A stretch of DNA of 64,000 nt from Novipirellula artificiosorum (lineage in GTDB: Bacteria; Planctomycetota; Planctomycetia; Pirellulales; Pirellulaceae). The position numbers were made by a program, and so were the translations under genes. The DNA is taken from contig NZ_SJPV01000001.1 of NCBI RefSeq assembly GCF_007860135.1, positions 863,199 through 927,198 of the forward strand. The letters are read 5' to 3'. Positions 27,936 to 36,696 of this stretch are shown in pieces (position 1 is the stretch's first letter; every line of letters starts with the position of its first letter). The notes beneath the pieces are model-generated. The model was given only the letters and a program-made list of their open reading frames with translations. It was not told the DNA's origin and did not search any database.

Positions 27936-29984
27936 ATGAAGAAACTACTACTCATCGGCTGCTCGCTCCTGTTGGCAACCAGCAGCGGTGCCCAGCAACG
28001 TGGCATCATCAACAACGCCGAAAGCCCTCACGTTTCGCTGCGCAGCATCAATCTCGGTGATTGCAGGTGGACCGACGGTTTCTGGCATGACAAATTCACC
28101 CTCTGCGAAACCGTGATGATGCCGCATATGGGCAACATCCTCAAAGGCGATATCGGCCACGGCTACAATAACTTCAAAATCGCTGCCGGGCTGAAGAAGG
28201 GGCAACATCAAGGCTTTGCTTGGCACGATGGCGATTTTTTCAAATGGATCGAAGCGGCCACCTACATTTACGCGATCAATCAAGATGAAACGATCCTGGC
28301 GGATCTGGATGAAGTCATCGAAGTGATCGGCAAGGCTCAGCAGGACGACGGCTACCTGCACACCCAAATTCAAATTGAAGGAATTGGGCATTTCTCAAAC
28401 CGCAGGTATCACGAAATGTACAACTGCGGCCACTTGTATACGGCTGCGTGCATTCACCATCGCGTTACCGGAAAAACCAACTTCCTCGACATTGCCAGGA
28501 AGAATGCCGACCTGCTCTATTCGCTATTCCAGCCGCAACCCAAACCTCTGTCGCGGTTTGGCTTCAACCAAACGCAAATCATGGGCTTGGCCGAGCTTTA
28601 CCGCACCACTCAAGACAAACGTTATCTGCAACTTGCGGAGATTTTCATCAACAACCGCGGCAAGTCCCGAGTCGTCGATGACCCCAGTACCGAAGGGTAT
28701 CCGATCGGTGATATGGTTCAGGAGCGAGTTCCGTTACGCAAAGAGACCGAAGCGGTCGGCCATGCCGTGCTTGCGCTGTATTACTATGCGGGCGCGGCCG
28801 ATGTGTATGCGGAAACCGGCGAACAGGCATTGATCGACGCCTTGGACCGGCTGTGGGACAACGTTGTCCATAAGAAGATGTATGTCACTGGCGCACTCGG
28901 GCAAACTCACTATGGCGCCTCGTCCCGTCGCGACAAGATTGAAGAGGGGTTCATCGACGAATACATGATGCCCAACATGACCGCCTACAACGAAACCTGT
29001 GCGAACATTTGCAACTCGATGTTCAGCTACCGCATGTTGGGCATCAAAGGGAAATCAAAGTATGCAGATGTCATCGAGCGGGTGTTGCTCAATAGCGGCC
29101 TTTCCGGAATCAGCGTGAGTGGTACCCATTACTACTACGCCAATCCGTTGCGCAAGATCTATGGCGCCCGTGACTATGCGAAAATGAACACGGAGTCTCC
29201 CGACCGCCTGCCCTACTTGAAATGTTTTTGCTGCCCTCCGAACCTTGTCCGAACGGTCGCCAAGTCGTCGGCCTGGGCCTACAGCCTTTCGGAGAATGGA
29301 GTCGCCGTGAATCTGTATGGCGGAAATGAATTGTCCACAAAACTACTCGACGGCTCCGAGCTCCAACTAAAACAGGAAACTCAGTATCCGTGGAAAGGCG
29401 ACGTGACCATCACAGTAAACGCCTGCAAAACCGATCCCTTTGAATGGAGACTTCGTATTCCGGAGTGGGCCGAAGGCTCCAAGATCATGGTCAATGGGAA
29501 AGACGTCGGCGTCGAAGTCACGGCGGGAACCTATTCGAAAATCCAACGCAGTTGGAAAGCGGGTGACATCGTCCAGCTTACGATGCCGATGGACGTCAAC
29601 CTTGTCGAAGGCGATCCACGTATTGAGGAAGTGCGCAACCAAGTCGCAGTCCAGCGCGGCCCGATCGTCTACTGTATCGAATCCACCGATCTGCCCAAGG
29701 GGACAAGTATTCTTGATGTCTACTTGCCGTCGGACGCGGAACTAAAAACCGAGTACAAACCTAACTTTCTCGGAGGGGTGGCGACGATCACGGGCGAAAT
29801 CGCAATCCGCAAAGACGAGCGTGAGGGTATGTACCGAAACGTCGGCAAGCCACAATGGAAAACGGTCACGACACAGTTTGTACCCTACTTCGCTTGGAGC
29901 AATCGAGGCGATAGCGAGATGACAGTCTTCGTGCCTGTGATTTGGAACGAGAAGATGATTGACTCCAACGGCAAGGTCAAATGA
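27936..29984 (+). CDS. Secreted GH127-type (DUF1680) beta-L-arabinofuranosidase, copy 1
   Basis: A 682-aa exported glycosidase (signal peptide MKKLLLIGCSLLLATSSGA). GH127 enzymes use a zinc-bound cysteine nucleophile. Compared with the characterised Bifidobacterium HypBA1 (acid/base E322; zinc ligands E338, C340, C417, C418), this protein has E337 in EEGF, E353 and C355 in YNETCAN, and C432-C433 in KCFCCPPN, with the same 79-residue spacing from E353 to C432. All catalytic residues therefore seem present. The upstream ATG frame extension overlaps the sulfatase; the ATG at 27936 gives the signal peptide. It ends in an ATGA overlap with copy 2. The target could be another furanoside, since the family is broader than arabinose. 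Confidence 0.9.
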   Translation: MKKLLLIGCSLLLATSSGAQQRGIINNAESPHVSLRSINLGDCRWTDGFWHDKFTLCETVMMPHMGNILKGDIGHGYNNFKIAAGLKKGQHQGFAWHDGDFFKWIEAATYIYAINQDETILADLDEVIEVIGKAQQDDGYLHTQIQIEGIGHFSNRRYHEMYNCGHLYTAACIHHRVTGKTNFLDIARKNADLLYSLFQPQPKPLSRFGFNQTQIMGLAELYRTTQDKRYLQLAEIFINNRGKSRVVDDPSTEGYPIGDMVQERVPLRKETEAVGHAVLALYYYAGAADVYAETGEQALIDALDRLWDNVVHKKMYVTGALGQTHYGASSRRDKIEEGFIDEYMMPNMTAYNETCANICNSMFSYRMLGIKGKSKYADVIERVLLNSGLSGISVSGTHYYYANPLRKIYGARDYAKMNTESPDRLPYLKCFCCPPNLVRTVAKSSAWAYSLSENGVAVNLYGGNELSTKLLDGSELQLKQETQYPWKGDVTITVNACKTDPFEWRLRIPEWAEGSKIMVNGKDVGVEVTAGTYSKIQRSWKAGDIVQLTMPMDVNLVEGDPRIEEVRNQVAVQRGPIVYCIESTDLPKGTSILDVYLPSDAELKTEYKPNFLGGVATITGEIAIRKDEREGMYRNVGKPQWKTVTTQFVPYFAWSNRGDSEMTVFVPVIWNEKMIDSNGKVK

Positions 29985-31993
29985 AGAACCTATTACAAAT
30001 TCTGTGCAGCCTCAGCATCACCATCGCCAGCGCCGCCCATGCGCAGCAGGGGATCATCGACAATTCGCAAAGCCCGCATGTCAAACTGCGTAGCATCAAC
30101 CTTGGCGATTGCCAATGGACGTCCGGTTTTTGGGCTGATAAATTCAAGTTGTGTGAAGAAGTCATGATGCCGCATATGGGCAGCTTGTTGAAAGGCGACG
30201 TCGGCTTCGCTTACGACAATTTCAAAATCGCCGCCGGGCTCAAAGAAGGGCCACATCAAGGCATGAACTGGCACGATGGCGACTTCTACAAATGGATGGA
30301 AGCGGCCACCTACGTCTACGCCCAGAACAAAGACCCAAAGATCCTCGACGAGCTGGACGAAATCATCACCGTCATCGGCAAAGCTCAGAGGGAAGACGGT
30401 TATCTCTCAACACAAACTCAACTCGATGAGAAAAAGCCGGCTTGGTCCAATCGGCAATTGCATGAACTCTACAACAGCGGTCACCTGCTAACCAGCGCGT
30501 GCATTCATCACCGCGTTACCGGCAAGAACAACTTTTTGAAGATCGCAGTCAAACACGCGGACTATCTTTACGACCTCTTCCAACCGCGACCGAAGGAATT
30601 GGCGCGTTTCGGATTCAACCAGACACAAATCATGGGCTTGGTCGAACTGTACCGCACGACGAACGATAAGCGGTACTTGGAGTTGGCCGAGATTTTCATC
30701 AACATGCGCGGAGCATCGACCGTACAACCCGACTCGATGGCGTCGTACAAAGCTATCGGCGACATGGTCCAAGAACGGACACCCCTACGAAAATCATCGG
30801 AGGCAGTCGGTCACGCCGTTTTGGCGCTGTACTTCTACGCCGGAGCAGCGGATGTGTATGCGGAAACCGGCGAACAGGCGCTTGTCAAAGCGCTCGACCG
30901 GCTTTGGGACAGCGTCGTGCACCACAAAATGTATATCACAGGGGCGTGTGGACAAGCACATCACGGAGCATCGACCAAAGTTGATTTTGTTCATGAGGCA
31001 TTTATCCGGGACTACATGATGCCCAATGCGACAGCCTACAATGAGACCTGTGCAAACATTTGCAATGCGATGTTCAGCTACCGCATGTTAGGGATCCATG
31101 GCGAATCCAAGTATGCCGATGTCATGGAACTGGTTTTGTACAACAGCGCGCTTTCGGGCATCAGCCAGGAAGGCACACACTATTACTACACAAACCCGCT
31201 TCGTAGAACGCGTGACAAGGAGATGGATATCACGGATTATCGAAACCGCGCACCCTACATCCCCTGCTTCTGTTGTCCGCCCAATCTTGTCCGCACCATC
31301 GCTAAGGTTTCGGGTTGGGCTTACAGTCTCTCGGACGACGGGATCGCCGTCAACCTTTATGGTGGCAACAAGCTTGACACCCAGCTGCTCGATGGCTCCA
31401 AACTGCAACTCTTACAATCGACGCAGTATCCTTGGGATGGGACCGTGCAACTCACGATCCAGTCGTGTCAAGACGATCCCTTTGCAATCCGATTGCGTAT
31501 TCCCGATTGGGCCGAAGGAAGTTCGCTTCGGGTCAACGGCAAGGACGCAGGTGTTGAAACGACCGCAGGCATGTACGCCAAGATTCAGCGACCTTGGAAA
31601 GCGGGTGATGTCGTAACGCTTCAGATGCCACTGGAAGCTAAACTGATCGTTGGCCATCCACTGATCGAAGAAGTCCGTAATCAAGCAGCCATCAAACGTG
31701 GCCCAGTTGTCTACTGCATCGAGACTCCAGACCTGCCGCAAGACACATCGATTTTGGATGTCTATCTGCCCTCCGATATCAAGCTACAAACACAACAAGA
31801 TCCCGCCTTCCGTGATGGGCTAACCACCTTGGGCGGCAACGTGCTGCTCCGTAGCGATCACTCGCAAGACATCTACACGACGCTCAAGGATCCCAACTGG
31901 AAAACGATACCGACCCAGTTCGTTCCCTATTACGCATGGTCCAACCGTGGAACCGCGGAAATGACCGTTTGGATGCCCCTCGTTTGGAAATAG
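29981..31993 (+). CDS. Secreted GH127-type (DUF1680) glycosidase, copy 2
   Basis: A 670-aa tandem paralog of the preceding gene, with signal peptide (ITIASAAHA). It keeps E355 and the following Cys in YNETCAN and C431-C432 in PCFCCPPN, so the zinc-cysteine site is intact. Long stretches are shared (SPHVKLRSINLGDC, RFGFNQTQIMGL, PNLVRT), while the region just before CFCC is three residues shorter. Its ATG overlaps the stop of copy 1 (ATGA at 29981), indicating translational coupling and roughly matched expression. Divergence between copies suggests different linkages or substituents rather than simple dosage. Confidence 0.9.
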   Translation: MKNLLQILCSLSITIASAAHAQQGIIDNSQSPHVKLRSINLGDCQWTSGFWADKFKLCEEVMMPHMGSLLKGDVGFAYDNFKIAAGLKEGPHQGMNWHDGDFYKWMEAATYVYAQNKDPKILDELDEIITVIGKAQREDGYLSTQTQLDEKKPAWSNRQLHELYNSGHLLTSACIHHRVTGKNNFLKIAVKHADYLYDLFQPRPKELARFGFNQTQIMGLVELYRTTNDKRYLELAEIFINMRGASTVQPDSMASYKAIGDMVQERTPLRKSSEAVGHAVLALYFYAGAADVYAETGEQALVKALDRLWDSVVHHKMYITGACGQAHHGASTKVDFVHEAFIRDYMMPNATAYNETCANICNAMFSYRMLGIHGESKYADVMELVLYNSALSGISQEGTHYYYTNPLRRTRDKEMDITDYRNRAPYIPCFCCPPNLVRTIAKVSGWAYSLSDDGIAVNLYGGNKLDTQLLDGSKLQLLQSTQYPWDGTVQLTIQSCQDDPFAIRLRIPDWAEGSSLRVNGKDAGVETTAGMYAKIQRPWKAGDVVTLQMPLEAKLIVGHPLIEEVRNQAAIKRGPVVYCIETPDLPQDTSILDVYLPSDIKLQTQQDPAFRDGLTTLGGNVLLRSDHSQDIYTTLKDPNWKTIPTQFVPYYAWSNRGTAEMTVWMPLVWK

Positions 31994-32147
31994 CCACCAA
32001 CGAGGAAGGAGATTTTTAGGGTTCATCCGTCTCAAGCGAGCCCGGGGGATCTTCCTTGGCATAATACCGGCGGCTAGCGTCTTGCCGCTCACCATGGGAA
32101 ATCCAGCAGCCATTTCTCGCACGACACTTACCCGTAGCGGCCCCGCA

Positions 32148-33593
32148 ATGAAAACAATTGTTTCCAAAATCGCACTGGCACTCTTTCTCACGCTGGCGTT
32201 TTCATCAACCCGTGTCCTTGCAGATCAGACTCGCCCCAACCTTGTTGTCATTCTTTGCGATGACCTCGGCTATTCCGACGTCGGGTTCAACGGTGCAACG
32301 GATATCAAAACGCCGAAACTGGATCAACTGGCACTTGGCGGTACGGTCTGCATCTCGGCGTATGTCACGCACCCGTTTTGTGGCCCCAGCCGGATGGGAT
32401 TGATGTCGGGACGCTACCCCCATTCGTTCGGAGGCCCCTACAATTTGCCCCCGGATGGGAATTGTCCCGAGGGGATCCCCGAAAGTGAAACCCTGATAAG
32501 CACGGTGCTGAAGCGAGCCGGGTACTTCACCGGTGCCGTTGGCAAATGGCACATGGGCGTGGCAGCTCCGTTCCATCCGAACCAACGAGGCTTTGATGAC
32601 TACTACGGTTTTTTGGGGGGCGGACATGAGTATTTCCCCTCTCACTATCGCCCCATTTATGATCGTCAACGGAACAATGGAGTGGCGAATATCCGCGAGT
32701 ACGTGCGTCCGTTGGAGCATAACGGCAAGGAAGTCAAAGAGGATCAATACATCACCGATGCGCTTTCGCGCGAAGCCGTGCGATTTGTCAACGAAGCCGC
32801 AGCCAAAGAGCAACCGTTTTTCCTCTATTTGGCTTACAATGCACCGCATACACCCTTGCAAGCGAAAGAAGAGGACATGCTGAGATTTGCGAACATCGAT
32901 GACTCCAATCGACGTACGTATGCAGCGATGGTCTATGCGGTCGATCGTGGCGTGGGTCAGCTTGTTGATGCGCTGCTTGCCACAAGCCAACTCGATAAGA
33001 CGCTAATCGTGTTCCTAAGCGATAACGGCGGGAAATTGAGTGCGGGAGCGACCAATGTGCCTTTGAGAGAGGGCAAGGGAAGCGTCTATGAAGGTGGTTT
33101 TCGCGTTCCGATGTTCTTCCATTGGCCGGGTACGGTCGCAGCGGGAAAACGCTTTGCCCACCCCGTTTCAACGCTTGACCTTTATCCGACCTTCGCACGC
33201 CTTGCTCAAGCAAGTATTCCCGCCGGGAAACAACTTGATGGCAAAGACATCTGGGACGCGTTGCTGGATGGACGCAATCCACGAAGTGGCGAGACGATCT
33301 TTGCCCTACGCCATCGCAATGGTTACAGCGATGTGGGCGTACGCCAAGATCAATGGAAAGCGTGCCGTGTTGCAAACCAACCCTGGAAGTTATTCAACAT
33401 CGAACAAGACATCGTCGAACAGCACGATGTTGGATTGCAGCATCCAACGACGCTACGTCAAATGGTCCGCCAGGCCGAGCGTTGGAGTCAAACCCATACA
33501 CAAGCCCGTTGGTTTGATTCACCCAAAGTGAAAGACGGATGGCAAGCAGCGAACATGCCAAACTACGACGAAACCTTCCGAATAGACAAGTAG
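32148..33593 (+). CDS. Secreted type-I sulfatase
   Basis: A 481-aa exported sulfatase. Signal peptide MKTIVSKIALALFLTLAFSS, metal pair in LVVILCDDLGYSDVGF, formylglycine motif C78-G-P-S-R, AVGKWHMGVAAPFHP and LIVFLSDNGGKLSAGATN. It is closest in style to N-acetylgalactosamine-6-sulfatase/arylsulfatase-like enzymes. The frame runs 66 bases upstream, but the ATG at 32148 places the signal peptide at the N-terminus. It follows the GH127 pair by 154 bases and precedes the FAD oxidoreductase by 10, so it belongs to the rightward train. Confidence 0.93.
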   Translation: MKTIVSKIALALFLTLAFSSTRVLADQTRPNLVVILCDDLGYSDVGFNGATDIKTPKLDQLALGGTVCISAYVTHPFCGPSRMGLMSGRYPHSFGGPYNLPPDGNCPEGIPESETLISTVLKRAGYFTGAVGKWHMGVAAPFHPNQRGFDDYYGFLGGGHEYFPSHYRPIYDRQRNNGVANIREYVRPLEHNGKEVKEDQYITDALSREAVRFVNEAAAKEQPFFLYLAYNAPHTPLQAKEEDMLRFANIDDSNRRTYAAMVYAVDRGVGQLVDALLATSQLDKTLIVFLSDNGGKLSAGATNVPLREGKGSVYEGGFRVPMFFHWPGTVAAGKRFAHPVSTLDLYPTFARLAQASIPAGKQLDGKDIWDALLDGRNPRSGETIFALRHRNGYSDVGVRQDQWKACRVANQPWKLFNIEQDIVEQHDVGLQHPTTLRQMVRQAERWSQTHTQARWFDSPKVKDGWQAANMPNYDETFRIDK

Positions 33594-33603
33594 CACTCGA
33601 ACG

Positions 33604-35538
33604 ATGAAACGAAGAGATTTCTTGGGCAAGACCGCCGGTGGGGCGTTCGCAGCTGGACTCCTTCCGTCCGCGGCGAACGCTTCGGGTCCGTCACGACCAC
33701 TCTCGGATCGATCATCGGATCGATGGTACAAAGTTGCCAGCGAGGAAATGGGGACGCCGATCCGAAAGAAAACGGTCGATTGTGATGTCGCGGTGATGGG
33801 CGGCGGCTTGGCCGGGATTTGTGCGGCAGTCGCTGCGGCTCGAAACGGCGCGAAGGTGGTGCTGGTCCAAGATCGCCCCGTTTTGGGTGGCAATGCATCG
33901 AGCGAAATCCGCGTGCACGTCAACGGCGTCACTCACCTACGTCCTCGTGGCATTCCCGAACGCGAAACGGGGATCATCGAAGAAATCTTGCTCCACAATC
34001 GTTTTCGCAATCCCCAGGAATCTTATCCGGTCTGGGACCACGTCCTGTATGACTTCGTGGTCCGCGAACCGAACCTTGAATTGATGCTGAATACCCAGGC
34101 GATTCAAGCAAACACGGCGGGATCCACGATCACCTCCGCTCGCTGCTGGCAATTGACGACCGAGACCGAGATCACCCTCCGCGGGAAACTCTTTATTGAT
34201 TGCTCTGGCGATGGGCTGCTTGCCGCGTCTGCCGGAGCCTTGTACCGAACGGGACGCGAAGCCTCGTCCGAGTTTGGTGAAAAGTACGCACCCAAAGTCG
34301 CCGACGGATGGCAAATGGGCGCGTCCATTCTGCTGTCGGCCAAGGACATGGGCAAACCGATGCCCTACGAACCGCCGTCGTATGTGATCAAGTATGAAGC
34401 CGAAATGGCGCATCCGAAACGCAAGATCAAACCATACGAAGGTGGCATCTGGTGGGTTGAGCTGGGCAGCGAATTTGACATCATCGCGGAGCAGGAAACG
34501 AACCGGCATAAACTGATGGGCTTCCTGCACGGTGTTTGGGACTACATCAAAAACTCGGGCGAGTTTCCCGAAGCAGAGAATCAAGCGCTCGATTGGGTGG
34601 GATCCCTTCCCGGTCGACGCGAGTCACGTCGCTTCATCGGTGACTACATCCTTTCGGAAACCGACCTGACGGAGCATCAACACTTTGACGATGCGGTCGC
34701 CTACGGCGGATGGTCACTCGACGAACACAACCCCGGCGGGATCGAAAACCTGAGCGAGCCGCCGAGCTACTTCCACGAACATTTTTCGGAGGTTTACGAA
34801 ATACCGTTTCGCAGCCTTTACTCAAAGAATGTATCGAATTTGTTGTTCGCCGGCAGGAACATCAGTCAGACGCACATCGCGTTATCCTCGTCACGCGTGA
34901 TGGGCACCTGTGCGCTGATGGGACAGGCGGTTGGGACTGCCGCGATGCTCTGCCTTCGTAACAACGTGGGTCCTCGAAAGTTGGCGGAAAGTCACATCAA
35001 TGAATTGCAGGAGCAATTGCTGCGAGAAGATGCCTTCATCCCAAATCGACCCGCAAACGATGCCAATGACTTGGCGAAAACAGCGAGTGTCCTTTTCGCT
35101 TCGTCAACCCTCTCGGGCGACCCCGCCACGCTGACCGATGGCGTGGCCCGTGATTTCAAGGACCAAATCCATCATTGGGAATCCGATGGCCTTCCCGCCG
35201 AAGTTCAATTGGAATGGGATCGCCCCGTCTCGCTCTCGACCATCGAGATCAAATGCGATACGAATGTGAAAAAGAACATCCTGATGCGAAAGGATTCACG
35301 AGTGGACGAGACCTTCACAAACACCATTCCGAAGGAATTGCTGAAATCACTGGAGGTTGAGGTGCGAGTCCAAGGTGATTGGATTCATGTCGGTTCGTTG
35401 GAGAAGAATCGGACACGCCGGATTCGCTTTCTGTTTGAGACCCTCTCGGCGACGGCCGTGCGCATTCGCGCGAAAGAGACTTACGGAGCCGAGAACGTTC
35501 GACTCTACGAGGTTCGTTGCTATCAGGCGAGAGTCTAG
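33604..35538 (+). CDS. Tat-exported FAD-dependent oxidoreductase with discoidin-like tail
   Basis: A 644-aa flavoprotein of the FAD_oxidored type. The N-terminus MKRRDFLGKTAGGAFAAGLL is a twin-arginine signal. The dinucleotide fold follows: CDVAVMGGGLAGICAAVAAARNGAKVVLV, then NASSEIRVHVNG and a later FAD segment NLLFAGRNISQTHIALSSSRVMGTCALMGQAVGTAA. The last ~130 residues (VQLEWDRPVSLSTIEIKCD ... AVRIRAKETYGAENVRLYEV) resemble an F5/8-type carbohydrate-binding beta sandwich. Export of a folded flavoprotein and its place among sulfatases suggest oxidation of a sugar or glycan end outside the cytoplasm; the reaction is unknown. Confidence 0.88.
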   Translation: MKRRDFLGKTAGGAFAAGLLPSAANASGPSRPLSDRSSDRWYKVASEEMGTPIRKKTVDCDVAVMGGGLAGICAAVAAARNGAKVVLVQDRPVLGGNASSEIRVHVNGVTHLRPRGIPERETGIIEEILLHNRFRNPQESYPVWDHVLYDFVVREPNLELMLNTQAIQANTAGSTITSARCWQLTTETEITLRGKLFIDCSGDGLLAASAGALYRTGREASSEFGEKYAPKVADGWQMGASILLSAKDMGKPMPYEPPSYVIKYEAEMAHPKRKIKPYEGGIWWVELGSEFDIIAEQETNRHKLMGFLHGVWDYIKNSGEFPEAENQALDWVGSLPGRRESRRFIGDYILSETDLTEHQHFDDAVAYGGWSLDEHNPGGIENLSEPPSYFHEHFSEVYEIPFRSLYSKNVSNLLFAGRNISQTHIALSSSRVMGTCALMGQAVGTAAMLCLRNNVGPRKLAESHINELQEQLLREDAFIPNRPANDANDLAKTASVLFASSTLSGDPATLTDGVARDFKDQIHHWESDGLPAEVQLEWDRPVSLSTIEIKCDTNVKKNILMRKDSRVDETFTNTIPKELLKSLEVEVRVQGDWIHVGSLEKNRTRRIRFLFETLSATAVRIRAKETYGAENVRLYEVRCYQARV

Positions 35539-35541
35539 ACG

Positions 35542-36657
35542 GTGATCCGATTTATTCTCATTCTATCGATGCTTATGATCAGCGATGCCCTCGCCGGTGA
35601 CTCGAGCATTCGTGAAACGTCACGCTCGGTGCATGTCTTGGACCTCGATGCCCAAAATGCCGATGCAACATCACAGAGACTGTTTCAAAAGCGGAACGAA
35701 GCGGGACAACCGTTCGAATATTGGGTTGAGACTCAATCAGTGTTCTGTGTTGATGAACAATGTAAAGTGGTCACCGTTCGCATCGCATGGGATGAACTGG
35801 GGCACTACAAACGCTTTGAGTTGGCAGCGGGTGTGCAACTGGAAAAAGCGGAAGGCAAGCCCTTCTCCGAGGCAGACTACCAAAAATTGCACAACATCCT
35901 GGCGGACCAAGACTCAGCCTTGAAGACCATCCTGCCCACCGAGATTTTGAATCATGAAAGCAGCGACAACGATGTCGATGGAGTCTCGGCGGCGACGCCC
36001 CTGTTGTACGAGGGCGCTGTTGTCAAAGGTGCAGCGTGGACCTGTTACACGCTATGGCATTGCGCCAATGGCCAACTGAGGCAAATCATCCACGACCTGA
36101 CCGCAGATCAGTGCACCGTCGCCGAAATTCGGACTTATCTTCAAACGGGAGACGAACAGCATCAGCTGTTTGCGATGGAACAGATGATGCGTCGCAAGCT
36201 GTACGACCCATCCTCACTCGATGCGGTCACTTCCCGGATCCCCGAAGGATCTCGCACCGTGATAAAAATGGCGCTGCAGTACCTGAATCAAGCACCCGAC
36301 GATGCCTACTTTCCATCGATGACACAGGCACTCACCGATAGCCGAGCCGAGCAACGGACGATGGTGCTGAACGACCTGCTACACTGCTCGCGCTCGCCGC
36401 CAACCCACTTGATCGAACAATGGAGTGGCCAACTGGCGGATTCTCGGTCCTACCAGCACGTTGCTCTACTGCTACGTCTGCTGGAGAGCCACGATGCTTC
36501 ATCCCGCACCGTAACCAACCACGTCCTTGGGCTACTGGACGATCCAAACTTCCTGATTGCCCGCCGAGCCTACTGGTTTCTCAAACAACGCTCCTTGATG
36601 GATGCCCAACAGGAACGACTGGATGCATTCCATCATCAACATGCTCAGCGGCTATAG
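35542..36657 (+). CDS. Secreted protein with FMN_bind-like motif and helical repeats
   Basis: A 371-aa exported protein, start GTG at 35542, three bases after the oxidoreductase stop, so very likely in the same transcript. After a signal peptide comes a beta-rich region (VVTVRIAWDELGHYKRFEL) and then DNDVDGVSAATPLLYEGAVVKGAAWTCYTLWH. DGVSAATP resembles the D-x-V-S-G-A-T motif of FMN_bind domains such as NqrC/RnfG, although the Gly is Ala here. From ~190 on, leucine-rich helical units (HQLFAMEQMMRRKLYD; QHVALLLRLLESHD) look like HEAT-type repeats. Coupling to the FAD enzyme suggests an electron-transfer or docking role; this is inference. Confidence 0.7.
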   Translation: MIRFILILSMLMISDALAGDSSIRETSRSVHVLDLDAQNADATSQRLFQKRNEAGQPFEYWVETQSVFCVDEQCKVVTVRIAWDELGHYKRFELAAGVQLEKAEGKPFSEADYQKLHNILADQDSALKTILPTEILNHESSDNDVDGVSAATPLLYEGAVVKGAAWTCYTLWHCANGQLRQIIHDLTADQCTVAEIRTYLQTGDEQHQLFAMEQMMRRKLYDPSSLDAVTSRIPEGSRTVIKMALQYLNQAPDDAYFPSMTQALTDSRAEQRTMVLNDLLHCSRSPPTHLIEQWSGQLADSRSYQHVALLLRLLESHDASSRTVTNHVLGLLDDPNFLIARRAYWFLKQRSLMDAQQERLDAFHHQHAQRL

Positions 36658-36696
36658 CGACTTGGATTCCTTGGCCGCTACAAATCGTTAACGCAG

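Noticed and set aside
29981..31993. Second GH127 gene considered as a recent duplication or assembly artefact
   Set aside because: The copies differ throughout, including a three-residue length change before CFCC, so they are old paralogs.
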